The notes: generated by a model from the letters alone, not told the origin. DNA of 64,000 nucleotides from Lycorma delicatula (GCF_047948215.1 NC_134456.1:64871529-64935528), one strand, 5' to 3'. Numbered from the stretch's first letter, positions 1-12,179 are shown. Numbers and translations: made by a program.

Positions 1-810
1 GAAAAAAGTGCATCCTGTTATTTCGTTAATATTTAGATCAGAAATATTGAGATCTAAATGCCATTCCGTCAGTAACATCGAAATTTCATAGCATGATTGC
101 CTGAAAAAAGAATTTTTGTACTATTTTCTGGTTTATGACAAAATTCTGAGAAAACACAGGAAAAAAACTAAATGTCATTTTCTTAAACAGTACATTTAAT
201 TTAATTTTTATCCATTTAATTTTCTTATTGATGCAAGTTATCAACATTTACAAGAAATCGCTTTAAATTTTTTTTAACACGCACACATACGCTAAATTTT
301 CAAATTTACTCATCATTATTTTTTTCATTTATAATTAAATAATAACAAACTCAGTTTTCTTTCGATTTTTACCTGTAATTTGTTTTATTTACTGAAAATA
401 AAAAGATTGTAATAAACGGAAAACAAAATATCAGTAGGATATAGATAGGAAATTATAATTTAACCAGCTTCCCCCATCGCCGCTACACCCGCGATATCAG
501 TTTGGCTTCACCTGCAATATATTTTTAATAGCAAACTTATTTATTTATAACTAAAATTATTTAATCAAGAATATTGTTTTTCGATTTTTATTAAATCCTA
601 ATAAAACGGTAAATAAAAATTTTTATTAAAAATTTAGAAGAACATACGATAAACAACGAATTGTTGTCCAATGCTTACACATATAAGGGCCGATTTAGAA
701 TGTAGCAGTGAAAAGTGCTGCTTGAGATATTTTTATTTCAGGGATTTCTTATAAACTACATTGGCGTTTTTTTGTGGTGCTAGAATGAATAAGCTCTTTT
801 TTTTGCATTT
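1..810. other. AT-rich intergenic flank
   Basis: No gene is visible. The stretch is strongly AT-rich apart from a short C/G-rich block near 470-515, which has short words (CGCCGC, CCCGCGATAT) resembling those of the hairpin cluster at 1402-1525. Both could be pieces of the same mobile element as the protease remnant between them. Confidence 0.5.
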
Positions 811-1363
811 TTATTCGCATGCTGTGTGTCTCGCTCGTCGTTCTCTAGATGTTATCCTAGTAACAGATAACGCTGTCAAATATTGGTGGTCAATTAACGG
901 TAAGTGTTCATATGCCTCAAAATGACCAATGGGTAAATCACCAGAGAAGCGCATCCTTAGTACAGAATGAACATTATTACCGAAAGCAGTATGTAGTACT
1001 GCGCCATTGAGCACCATTGTAGCACCATTGAGATAAACTTCGAATACAAATGGAAATAATCTACACCAGCCTTTACCGCTCACACAATCCACCATAATCG
1101 AACCTTTGGAAATTTTAACGAAATATTCATTGCAGCTCGAATAGTTGTGATCCCAGTTGTTTTCCATTATAGTTGAAAATTCCTTCCAATTCTCCACCAC
1201 ATGTGACACAATTATTTCCCGCACTTCGGTCGCCAATAGCTGTGTATAGTACATGAGATGAGAGAGATCGAAAAAGACACGTACCATCTCCTACAATGGG
1301 TATAATTTTATGAAGTAACAGTTCTCCATTAAAAATTAAATATTCTATGCGAAATTTTGTGCA
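811..1363 (-). pseudogene. OTU-family cysteine protease remnant, frameshifted, probably from a mobile element
   Basis: Read on the minus strand, one frame (about 1363 to 1260) contains GDGTCLFRSLS, the catalytic aspartate/cysteine box of OTU deubiquitinases, with the Cys codon at 1277-1279. After a single frame change just downstream, an open frame of 158 codons (ATG at 1285-1287, stop at 811-813) continues with family-like features: EIIVSHVVENW, a FPFVFEVY strand and RFSGDLPIGHFEAYEH, whose GHF histidine fits the catalytic His. The order (Cys box, then helix, strands and His box) and the spacing fit an OTU domain of about 140-150 residues. The frame break means no intact enzyme can be made as drawn. 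OTU domains are known in Helitron/Helentron-type and some LTR elements as well as in host deubiquitinases. The lack of introns and the repeat context favour a mobile-element origin, but no helicase or Rep frame is visible here. Confidence 0.7.
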
Positions 1364-1401
1364 TTAAATAAATGAATTATTATGCATTTTCAGCATCTCC
1401 G

Positions 1402-1525
1402 TCGCGGCTTCTCCCGCGCTATATGGTTACTTGTATTTCCCGTCGCGGTCAGGGGATATTTAGCCGGTCATGGCTAAATATCCCAGCAGAGTCTAGCCAG
1501 AGGGATCTGCCCCTTCGACTCTGCT
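1402..1525. repeat. Cluster of three hairpins, two directly abutting
   Basis: CGCGG at 1403-1407 pairs with CCGCG at 1414-1418. GGGATATTTAGCC (1453-1465) pairs perfectly with GGCTAAATATCCC (1472-1484) over 13 bp with a 6-nt loop. With no spacer, AGCAGAGTC (1485-1493) then pairs with GACTCTGCT (1517-1525). The block is much more GC-rich than its surroundings and lies 39 bp beyond the end of the OTU-like frame. It may be a terminal or subterminal structure of that element. This is inferred only from position. Confidence 0.75.
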
Positions 1526-2206
1526 GTGTTCATTAAACTCATGCCTGTTAGAATAATAATGATAAATAAATATTAAAGCCTGTTCAATTTATAAAAAAAT
1601 ATCATTGCATTTTAATTTCTTTAGAGCAACAGTTTGATCAGTAGAGAAACCGAAAATTTGACTGATCTAAGACTGTGGGTTTCAAAACGTTGGCCTCCAT
1701 CTTGAAAATATAAGTTATAACTGGTTATCTGTACTTCGTACGGTTAAAAATGTATTTTGTACGGTTCTTATTGTTATCAGAAATTACCAATAGGTGGTGA
1801 CCGTACTTCGTTTCTCCTTTTTTTAATTAGTTTTATTTTATGTTTTTTAATGAAATAACCGGAGACAGGTGTAATCAATCTCGTTGCACATACAGTAACA
1901 GTAACTGTGTTGGTTGAGCCGCCGAGCCGTACGCCGTCGCAACCCTTAAAAAATCGAAATTCAAAAAAAACCCGAAAATAGTTTTTAGATATTTATCTGA
2001 GGAGTATTTATAAGCCCCAGTCTACTGAATATCTGGTTTAGTATAGTAGGAAATGGAGAAAATTTGCAGTCATTGTTCAAATTATTGTTACCTTTCTTCA
2101 ACCCTTTCAAGGACGAATTTTGAAAAATCTAGAAGTCGGTTTTTAGATATTTAAATGAAAATTACATATACAAAATATCAAGTTGATATCTTTGTTTGTT
2201 ACCAAG

Positions 2207-2240
<34 letters not shown>

Positions 2241-2787
2241 TAGTAAATTTCATTGTTACTCCATTTTAACCTTTTAAACTCAAAATTTAAAAAACAATCC
2301 TTTCTTAGTGAGCACTTACAACACCTAAGAAGAACATGTACACAAATTTTCATCAATTTATCTTCAGTGGATTTTACTGGCCATTGATAAATCAGTCAGT
2401 CTGTCTGGACAAGTTGCTTTATAGGTACAAATAAATTTAACTATTTGATATCAAGCGGTGTTTTATAAATGAAAATAATTTAATATTTTTAACTGATATA
2501 CATATATATACATATTTAACTTCACAAAACGCGTAGTGAAATATGTATACCAGTTAGAGACCTAATAGCCTGTTTATTTTTAAATATTGTATTTACAATA
2601 TGTAATAGGTCGGCCATATTATATACAGACTGTACCCGCATCGATTATAAATTAATACGTGATTTTATGTATTTGGTTTATATTATGCACGTACCGCAAG
2701 TCTGCACGCGTTTGTGTCATTTGTCGGTAGGATCAATCAGAATAATTTATTATATGCATATTATGCTACATATTAAAAGTTAAAAAA
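1526..2787. other. Intergenic DNA with poly(A) tract
   Basis: No coding signal. A homopolymer A tract lies at about 2211-2238. Two short segments near 1975 and 2135 share the words GTTTTTAGATATTTA, suggesting a decayed repeat. The rest is AT-rich and not recognised. Confidence 0.45.
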
Positions 2788-3587
2788 TCCCTTTCGGCAC
2801 GCCGCAAGGCGGAGGTAGATTTCACCGGTGCTAAGTGTGGGGTAAAAAATATTTTCATCTTAAAGTTAAGAAAAACTTAAATTTACTGAATACGACAATG
2901 GCTGCATGTGAAAAAAATTTCACATGATTGGCATACGACAAGCCCCATTTTCTTACAATTTCAGCAACGTTTTGGTCATCCCTTGCCGCAAGGGTTGGTT
3001 AAATCAAAAATTCATACAGGTAAAAATTTTAGGTAATGTTTAGAGGACTAACGACCACTTTAAACCGATTCGATACTGTGCCTTTTTAAGGGAAGTATGA
3101 GTTTTTGTCTTCGAAACCCCATTTTTTCCACCCCCAGGGCCAATGGTTGGTGATATCAAAAGACTTTACTTAGATAAAAATATTCTTTGAATAAGAGCCA
3201 TTCAAAGAACAGTATGAACTTTAAACAAATACGATATTTTACTTAATAGAAAAGTTATAGCGATATTTTGTTTTTTCGAAAAAGCCCTCCCATTTCCACC
3301 GCTGTGTCCGATTCTGACCTTTAACAAACTCGAACGAGATTTTGGATTGTTATATTTTATGTATAAATTTGAAAGTGATTGGCGGAAAATTACGGCTGTT
3401 ATCGTGTCCACAAGAAAGTGAAATATATAGATAGATAGATAGATGTATAAATGTATATATAAACTTTTGAACTGACGGTGATTTCGGGGTCTGGGGGATG
3501 AAAAACGCGAAGGTATGTCGAAATTTTCCGGAAGTCGAATCATGGCACCCATTAAAATAGATAGCTTTCTTATGAAATCTACCTAAA
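2788..3587 (+). repeat. Dispersed repeat family, copy A (800 bp)
   Basis: The unit begins TCCCTTTCGGCACGCCGC and ends GAAATCTACCTAAA. The same ends and interior recur at 42008-43103 and inverted at 60694-61655. Near the start CGCC-GCAA-GGCG forms a stem closed by a GNRA-type tetraloop. A second hairpin, CCCTTG-CCG-CAAGGG, lies near 2980. A GATA-like microsatellite at about 3425-3445 sits where copy B has (TA)n. On the minus strand a 116-codon frame (3202-3552) shares peptide words with the other copies (MIRLPENFD, SRFSSPRP). No transposase, reverse transcriptase, TIR or clear target duplication is visible, so the class is unknown. Confidence 0.85.
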
Positions 3588-4319
3588 CCTATCTTTATAA
3601 AAAGATACAAATACATAGAGTGTGAAAATAAAGATTAAATAATTTTAAATCTTTTTTTCTTCAGTTGTTGCTTTTAGTAAAGCAACAATAATATTTAAAG
3701 GAAAAAAGCAAGCAAAAATCATATTATTTTTGTATAAACGCAAAGATTAAATCAATATGTTCTGGATTAGAAAATCCAACCCTTATTCTTGGTTTGATTT
3801 ATTCGTAGTCTAATAAATTACTCGTCGACCGACGTAAGAATATAGAAATTTTTTTGGATGAAAAGTTTTTCATTATCACAATACGGTAGCTGTAACTATT
3901 GATCTAACTAAACTAACAACGTCGAATTAAAAGAACGATCAGTGTTTAATATAGTTAAATTCAAACAAAAAGTTTTTATTGTTAAATCAACTATTAAGAA
4001 TAGTCCGTAATCAAAAATGACTGCAAACGAAAAACATATACATGTATCCATTAGGAATTAATATATTTAAAGTTAACTGTAGACAAAATACGAATGTCTA
4101 TTTTCCTTATCCTTCAGAGAGTGACTAATATTACATTTATTACGAGCAAATATATGTCGCGAAAAATCTGCTCTTTTCTGAGAATCATTTATTCATTGTA
4201 GAACCAACTTCCTGTACTTATTTTTTGTTGATTATTAATGATAGTCTGGCCTATTACTAATCAGATCACCCTATCTTTAATGAATTAAACTATATCCGTT
4301 TCCCACATCTTCCATAAAA
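3588..4319. other. AT-rich intergenic DNA
   Basis: I see nothing recognisable: no long open frame, no tRNA-like fold and no strong repeat. Confidence 0.5.
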
Positions 4320-4720
4320 GATAATAGGTGTTTATGATTATCATCATCACTCATTTATCTGCCCTAAGGCAAGTCCTTTGCACCAAGTCCGTTTTCATTC
4401 TTCTCTATTCTTAGCTAGACCTTTTAGATTGATAACTCACGTTTCCTTTTAGACCGTCTGTAGTGTTTATACATTATTCCGGGCTCTTTTACGCATCCGC
4501 TATTGATCCTTTTAGCACTGATTAGGTTTCGTCGATCCTTCTCTCATGAGATGTCCCAGGCATTTAGTTTTCCTGTTCTGCGTTGTTCTGACTTTTATTC
4601 CTAATAATTCTTGTCATTGATTCTTCATTTTTTACATTGTATATTCATTTAATATTCTCTGATCTCAAGCATTTTTTCTATGTTCATCATTTTTTTCACT
4701 TATTTCCATGACTTTAATTC
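4320..4720 (-). pseudogene. LINE ORF2 C-terminal / 3'-end remnant
   Basis: Read on the minus strand, broken frames give LGHLMREGS (DNA at about 4541-4560) and further on AKNREEWKRTWCKG. These match the C-terminal tail that follows the reverse-transcriptase domain in many insect LINEs (a GH-[LV]-[ML]-R box, then an A-x-[DN]-R-x-x-W box). The 3' end runs through GGACTTGCCTTAGGGCAG and a GATGATGAT-type tail. The copy at 39846-40410 ends in a very similar way, so both probably belong to related families. Several stops and shifts show it is dead. No RT core is present. Confidence 0.5.
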
Positions 4721-6244
4721 AAATTCGCTTACACTTTAGCAATCTTCTTTTAAATTAATATTTACGAACCTTTATTATTGTTCAATTCTTCCTTTTTTTT
4801 TGTGCAGACATTCACTGCCATATTGTCACCTATTTTTATTATTTTATTTTTAATTAAATCGATGATTTAATTAGATCTAAGAGAGGCTTCATTAATTACT
4901 CTACTACCTTTGGATTACAGTTTTATGTGTTTTTCATTGATGAATTGTATCCTGCTGAATAAAAATCATTGAAACTGTTTTAAGAAATTTCATAGGCGTT
5001 ACAGTAAATTCCATTTTAGTTGATAATGCAATAAACAAAAACAAAAATTGTGTGGCACGATAAATTGTAAATTGTAAATAAAAGTATCTTATCTTAAATA
5101 GAAATAAAATACAGTTTCACGAAATTTTAAAACAAAGTAAAAAAATAGGTAACAATTTATACCGTTCATTTACATTTTAATGTTACTTTTTTAATAAATG
5201 TTGTGGATTTATGTATGTATGAATGCCAGTATTAAGTTTATGAGGTTATAGTGTAAGATAATTGTAGTTATTGTTGACTTTTAATAACTGTCGATAACAG
5301 ATTAGCACCGCTCTCGTAATGATAGTCATTAAAAGCGCTAGATTTTAGTACCAAATAAATAGAATTTTCTAACACTACAACCGTCCAAACACAACTCTGG
5401 CATTCACAAGTTCATAAATTCAGGTGTCTACTAAAATGGAATCGACTGTACTTTGACAGAGACTAACAGATAATTCCATCATATGTAAAATAAAACAATA
5501 ATAAAAAAACAATGTTAAGAAGATTTTCTGTCTTCCTACTGGAAAATAATCAGCTAGCCTCAAAGTTATATCTAAATGATATTTTATTTCTAAAATAAAC
5601 AATTTCTGCAGAATTATTATGTTAAATGAATACTATTATTTGCTAAAATAAAATTAGATAAAAAAAGAATTAACAGTTTCAATGGGAACATTTCTACGTT
5701 AATCTCACAAAATAATTAAATCTAAGTAGTATATTTTTATCATTATTACTATTTGGCCTATAGACTATTATTATAGTACAACAATTTTGTGTTGGAAGTT
5801 TACACTAACGGAACAATACAGTTATTTAAATACAATTCTATTATGCAATTTACTGTATATATATTCTTGCATTGGTAAGTAATTATTTTAAGAATTATAA
5901 ACTTTAATAACCTTATAACGTATTAATATTTATTTTTCGTTGAATTTTCTTGAAATCGAATTTCTGTTATTTCAGTTATGTTTAATGAGAATAGTAAATA
6001 GAAATAGACACTGTAGGTTTTAATTAGTCTACGGTTAATATAAAATACGGGTATTAAAATTTCTCTCATTTGGAAATGTTAAAAATTACAATTTTTATAA
6101 TTTACTACATTTCATAATCTAAAAAGAGGTTAATTTTATTGCAACTTAATTTTGTTCTCCAAGGAAGGAACGAGACTACTTTATTTATTTTTCAGATAAT
6201 TAAATATATTCCTTATTTCGTTACTGAAAAAAATAAATAAAAAA

Positions 6245-6296
<52 letters not shown>

Positions 6297-8449
6297 TGTA
6301 AATAATTTCCCCTTAAAATTTGTATTAATGATGATTTTTTTACAGCTTTTATTCCAAATTAAATGTTAAATTTTAATTTTCAATAGCTAAGGTGATTTCT
6401 AAAGATAATATTTGTGAAGGAAGAAGAATTTAAGCTAATATTATTATTAATGAAAATTTTAAATAAAAGAAAAATGATTAAAAATGTTTATTTTAAGTAA
6501 AAAAATAATCTGAAAAAAATATATTTGTTGTATATTTAACCTAGATAAACTATAGCCTTTGTTATATCAGTACATTTCGGTGAAATAGAGTCAATTAAAA
6601 TGCCGAAAGGCGTATGCAATAAATAACAGACTTGTCCATTTGTAGCTATAGAGGGTGGGTGCGGGGGCTAGATCTTATCAACGTAAAACAAAAAAAAGCC
6701 AGACAAGGAGTAGGAATGAATCTTTAGAACACTTTCTTCACTATTTTTTTTTTTTATTTTTTTTATTTTTTAATTATGGAACTTTCTAAAGTAGAGGAAT
6801 AACCTGTGAAATGAACTATTTTCAATAAGGCTTGTATAATAGACGGATGTACGTTCAGTGTTCATTATAAATAAAGATAAATTAGTAAAGTTCAGGGAGT
6901 AATTTACTAGGGTTGAGGGAGATGGAATCCACTGAAAGCAGATTTTTTTCAATAAAAAATATTAAAAATTTTTTAGCAGTAAAATTTACCTAAATTTACA
7001 TGAACTTTTTAATGTAAAAATTATAACATTATATTAAATGTTAATACTAATAATTAAAACTTAAATCTAACCGCTAAACAAAAGTCAAAAGATTTACGGT
7101 TGCTACAAAGGAAAACGTCAGACATCAAAAATTACATAATAAAACCAAAAAAAGTTAATAAAATATTACTTTTTTATAAAAGAAAATAAATAAAATATTA
7201 TTAATCGCTTTAAATCAACGACTTATTAATTTTGTCTCATCAAAGACTAGAGATAAAAAATCAGATTAGGAATTTGTGCTTTATTGAAGATTGTGATTCT
7301 TAATATTTATACTAAATAATATTTCAAAATTAATATTACATTTAACCAAAATTCTGGCTCCAGTAATAACAAAATTCTTTCTAAAACATTTCATCTACAT
7401 TTTAAGAATAACATTAATTGTTACAGTTCTTCTTATTGTCTAGGTATCCACAGAAAAAAATTAAAACAAAATATAATTTTTAAGCAAGAATTGCTTTTTT
7501 AAGATCATACAAAAAATACTCATAAAGAAAACCTAAAAATAAAGTCGTTAAACGGATCTTTTTATTAGTTTGATAATAGAAGAAAGAGTAAAAATTATAA
7601 GAGAAATTAATTATAGTGCTTAAACATGTAAAATGTTAGAAATTTAAGAGGCCACCACAAAGTATAAATAAATAAAAAACGCATTAAACTGTAATAGTCA
7701 AACGACAGATGACAGATAAAGCCATCAACAAAACTGGGAAAAGAATAATTTCTTGTTATTTAGGATAATACTTCCTATCTTGTAACAGAAAAAGTATAAA
7801 TTATAATTATTCGAATAGCATAACGAAACTTGATAACAGTTTAAAACAATAGAATTCTTTCTTCTAAAGGACCTTTCAGAGCTAGTCAGTACTTCAGTGG
7901 ATTTATTGGCAGCGCTGTTATTAACAATGATCGTCATAAAAAGGGTAGGACACCTCTAAGAGTAATATGCAGTATATTCGAATAAAATATTCGATCTTTG
8001 TTGTATTTATTCTTATAATAGAAATAATAATTTATTCTTAGAATAAATTTTGTGCTTATTCATTGTTCAAATATGATGAGATCTTGGGTTTTATGTGATA
8101 TGTATAAAATTTGAATATTGTGGTTAATATTGTATATATATATTTCTAATAGGTTGTTTGCAAACCTGAATTCTTTTGCACTTTATAGCACTTGTATATG
8201 TTCCTTTTATTCGTAGGTAAATGTTAGTTCAATCTGTCAAATTTACTATTTAGTGTAATCACTGCAGTTTAATTTACATGCTCCTAGGTTGATATTTTTG
8301 TCGGTGTGAATTCTGTTAGTATTCTTATGATCTTGTACATTAATTATATACTTGTTATATTACAGTTTTATTAGGTTTTCTAATTGTTTTAAGACGAGCG
8401 CCAATAACAACAGCTTTATTAGTAAACACTAAAAGAGATGCTGCAAGTT
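4721..8449. other. Long AT-rich intergenic stretch
   Basis: No gene recognised. Short open frames near 5420-5602, 6770-6952 and 7725-7937 have low-complexity composition and no recognisable motif, so I treat them as chance. The only clear structure is the microsatellite at 6246-6296. A small palindrome, AATTTATTCT-T-AGAATAAATT, lies near 8030-8050. Confidence 0.5.
6246..6296. repeat. (TA)n(TG)n microsatellite
   Basis: About 19 TA units run straight into a short TG run. It is a simple-sequence repeat. Confidence 0.95.
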
Positions 8450-9045
8450 TTATTTTCCCGTCTAGATAGAGCTATAGTTCTAGAAAGGAAAGTATTGTAA
8501 TCGGTCCAATTTGGGCATACGCGGTTTTCAGTGGATCTTGACGTTTTGATACCTAAGAAAGCCAAAAAACCGAATGGAAAGTTTCCGGTTGTTAATGTTC
8601 GTATGTACGTGTGTGTTCTGTGTTGGCCTCTAAATCAACGTATATTTTCAGAACTACTAAACCGATTTTGACCAAACTTGGTCAGATTACTTCTATATTT
8701 GAGGCATTGATGCCATTAAATTTTCAACTTAAAAGGCCAAGGGGGTGAGGCTGTAGTGCAAGGTCACCCTCAGTATCTCGAGATTTCACCTAATTAAGGT
8801 CATATTTTTCCTAGGCGCATTTGTTAACAATTAAAAAATAACAATATTTGTAAAAAAATCGCACCCCCACCCAAAAAAATGCTGTTATAGACGTCTGCTA
8901 TGTTGTGAAGTTACAGGTGAGCGGTAGAATTAAATAAATGAATAATATTTAAACTGTAAAAAAGTAGCTCGGTCTGGCTGGGTCTCGAATTCCATTGTCC
9001 GGAACCTGGTGCGTCAAGCCTCGCGGCTACACCAGTCTGCCGAAC
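8450..9045 (-). repeat. Composite dispersed repeat with tRNA-like head
   Basis: On the minus strand the unit opens at about 9045 with GCAGACTGGTGTAGCCGCGA (resembling an A box) and about 50 nt later GGAATTCGAGACCC (resembling a B box), as in tRNA-derived SINE heads. The T-stem does not pair cleanly, so this is not a functional tRNA. The body runs to about 8450 and contains, in + orientation, CTACTAAACCGATTTTGACC, a motif type common in invertebrate dispersed repeats. I cannot tell whether head and body are one element or two. Confidence 0.5.
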
Positions 9046-10169
9046 GTACAAGTGAAATTTGTCCTACATAAGTTGTGAAATTACAATTTTTTAGTTAGTG
9101 CCGACCGTCACTACTAGTATCGCCACACCCTGCGAATTAAATACAGTATGCGCGCACGCTTTAGTTAGAATCATTGAAATAAATAAAAGAAAAATTATTA
9201 TATTTAAATAAAATTGTAAATATTTTTAATTAAGTTCTGTATGTATGTGTGGGTAAGCCGTGCATCACAAAAAACTGTGTTATCAGCTTTTTTTTGGAAG
9301 AAACAATTCTATTAATTTGCTTATGATTTACCTAATATTTATCAGTATTAAAATGAGTTATAAATTTAGGAAGTGTAGCATGTACGAATGTTAGTGCACG
9401 ATCATAAGCTTAAAACCTCACTTGACCAATCCGAAGCCAACATTAGTTTCTCTAAACAATCTGAGTTGCCAGAAGAAAGATTGATAGTTTAACAGCCAAC
9501 TTCTTTCTTTTGTCAAAAGTAAATGTTAATAACGATGCATTAACCAGTTACGAATGTACAATACAAAATTAAAATACATACAAATGCTGTAATTAACAAA
9601 CAAATTCTTGGTCGGAGGTATCAGTTTCATTACTAAAACATATTAAATTTTATATGTCTAAAAATGAGATCTGAAAGCTTCACGTGAAACAGAAAACACA
9701 CGTAAAACAAAAGTGGTTCACATTTGAATGTCGGTTAGCTTTGCTTTAGATTTTAAAATGTATATTTTTACAATCTTCATCACAAATCTTCATTCTACTG
9801 GTTTTAATTCTGTTATTAGAATTATTAATATCCATACAATTGTTATTAATTAAGGCGTTCAATAAATTTAAAATATACTTCAAAATGAAAATATTTCAAT
9901 TTCGCGATGGCATTAAAAAAACAGTATTTATTATGGAATTCATAAAAAAATGAGTGTAAAATAATTAATGCAAAAAAGAATTTAATTTAAAAAAAAATCT
10001 TTCTTAAAATATTTCTTAAAAAATGCCCTGAGGCAGATAATCTCTAGGTCCGGATCGTAACAACTACGTTACATTTCATGGCGGTAACAGCTGCACATAA
10101 GTACAATATATATAGCTGGGTAACGGGGCTCCGAGTATTTTTCGGACTTTTGATCATTGTTAATAACAA
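9046..10169. other. Intergenic DNA
   Basis: No gene or clear repeat is recognised. The stretch is AT-rich until about 10020, where GC content rises toward the inverted repeat and LINE remnant. Confidence 0.4.
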
Positions 10170-10225
10170 GCCGCTACATCGCTAGGGGCCAGGGTCACAT
10201 CGAACCTGGCTAGCGATGTAGCGGC
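10170..10225. repeat. Perfect 16-bp inverted repeat
   Basis: GCCGCTACATCGCTAG (10170-10185) is exactly complementary to CTAGCGATGTAGCGGC (10210-10225) across a 24-nt loop. The loop and right flank repeat CCAGGGTC-type words. It lies in the GC-rich leader-like region just upstream of the LINE ORF1 remnant and may belong to that element's 5' UTR. Confidence 0.85.
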
Positions 10226-10559
10226 CAGGGTCGATGTGATTGCAGGTGTAACAGAGGTCCTTCCGTTTACCTCGAATTTCCCGCGATGGCAAGCATGTAG
10301 TAAGGTGATAGGTGATTATGTATGACGGTGCACGGGTGCCTTGAAAGTTACGGTTAGTCGGAGCTTGGAGTCACTGCAGAGATTGTGCATCCGCTCTCTG
10401 CCAAGACATATGCCGGTTGTATCGGAGTACCGGGTCGAACCTCTAAGGTTAGTAGTCTTGAAGTGGGGGTCTACTCCTGTGGCTAGCCTTGGTACAGAAT
10501 GGATCAGCATTTCATGCAGAATCTTGAAGAACCAAACACGGTAGAGGGTTCACGTAAAC

Positions 10560-11774
10560 ACCCTAATATAGAAAAGGCCGATTCACCAGAAACGAAGTAA
10601 GGATACAGATAAACTTAGAAAAGACGTAAGAAGTCGACAAGGGAATTTTAGGCATCTTGTAATTACGAGAGAGAATGGTAATGTCCAGAAAGTCAGCCCA
10701 GTTCTTGATTATTCGGGAGATAACAGAATGTGCAGGTGATATTTCCTTGTCAAGGATATTCGTAACACTGTACTTGGAAACCGTGAATGACGGTTAAATG
10801 TTCAAGCTTTAAAAACTCATAGAGTTCTTAGTTCATCGTAAGAAGTTGTTATTTGCTACGATCTTCTTAATCGTACGGAAGAAGAAATAGTAGAGGAATT
10901 GTCAAATCAAGGTATGACACATACCAAAGACTTACTCATGAGGAGTAATGGTGAGGTTCTTCCTTCTTCTTCGCATGTGTAACGTTCAACAGCCCTAACG
11001 TGCCTGAGAAAGTACACGCTGGCATACATCGTCCAGATATGCGTACATTCATACCGTTTCGGACACACTGCAGTCAGATTTGAAAGGCAAGAAATCAGCA
11101 TGTGTGAAGCAGAAATTCATGAAGTCGAAACTTCGATCGGCAATGGCTTATGCAGAAGCGGCTGCGCCTCTTCTTTATTCAGAGTTAACGTGGAGCAGTT
11201 GTTTTCTGCTTTTGTACCAAGCCTTGCTGGTATGATTGAGAAAATAATAGATACATAGATAGGATGGAATCTCCTCAGCAAAAAGAGCCAATAAAACCTG
11301 CTAAGATGTAATTACCGATGGACGTTGTATATAAAGATGTTAAGGAGACATCTGAAAAGGTAAAAAACACCAGTTCTTTGACTAGTCGTTAGATGAAGGA
11401 AGGTGTGGCAAGGGCCCAGAAGAAGTCTGAGCTTGGTGACATCTAGGTTCAAGTTACAATGAAAAGGCCTTGATTACGAGATTATACAATATCCAGCTTT
11501 TGAAACCTCCAAGGATCCTACGGAGAGAGAGAGTATTTCAGCCGCCCCAAAAATGTCATTGGGAAGAGCTCAAGTTTGGATTTCGAGACAGCATAGCTAA
11601 CATATCCGTTTAGGTTGGTGTCATCTGATGCCGGCCGCAGAACCCGTAGTATCGGAGAAGGATGAAGATACCATCTCCAGGGCGTCAGATATCCTATCAT
11701 CAGAGATGGAGGCCGTCAGGAGGATGGAGGAAAGAAGTAAAAAGGAATGGCATAAGGGAAAACCTAGGCGATAA
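10560..11774 (+). pseudogene. Non-LTR retrotransposon ORF1 (gag-like) remnant
   Basis: Broken + strand frames carry the hallmarks of insect jockey/CR1/I-type ORF1 proteins. KTHRVLSSS and CYDLLNRTEEEIVEELSNQG (10815-10905) correspond to the region before the zinc knuckles. GEVLPSSSH follows, then YRFGHTAVRFERQE (about 11050-11090), a decayed zinc knuckle with FGH retained but several cysteines missing. The C-terminus is a charged tail (11628-11774) ending KGKPRR and a stop. ORF1 proteins bind element RNA and form the transposition particle. At least four stops or frame changes show it is inactive. No ORF2 reverse transcriptase follows, so the copy is internally truncated or ends near 11960 in an A/T-rich tail. 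Confidence 0.65.
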
Positions 11775-12179
11775 ACAAATGCGATATGTTTTCAATTTTT
11801 TAAGTTTTCTAATATATTTTATCGTTAAGAATATTTTAATAGTTCTTAATATCTTAATTCTTTTTTCTTCTTTTTTTTTTATCGGTGTCCGGAAGTCGAT
11901 GTCCGTATTCCCGAAGAAGAAAAAACTATTATTATTAATTGTAATCATTATTATTAACTTCGAGACATGTAAATGATCTTTTTCTGGAAAAACTGAATAT
12001 TTGCACGAATAAAACCAAGCTAATAATTCTAATATATATATATATATTGCAATTAACTAACACATTATCATTCGGTTGATTTTAAGTTAAATAAATTATT
12101 ATTATTATTATTATTTACATCTTAAAAGGATAGGGTAACGTACAGATATTCATAAAACAGGGAACTATTAAACGGAGAC

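Noticed and set aside
2788..3587. Helitron assignment for the 0.8 kb repeat family (TC start, CTAA-like end)
   Set aside because: The right flank is not T, and there is no hairpin just inside the right end in the three copies.
9000..9045. Possible tRNA gene on the minus strand
   Set aside because: A- and B-box-like words are present, but T-stem pairing fails and the segment continues into a repeat body.
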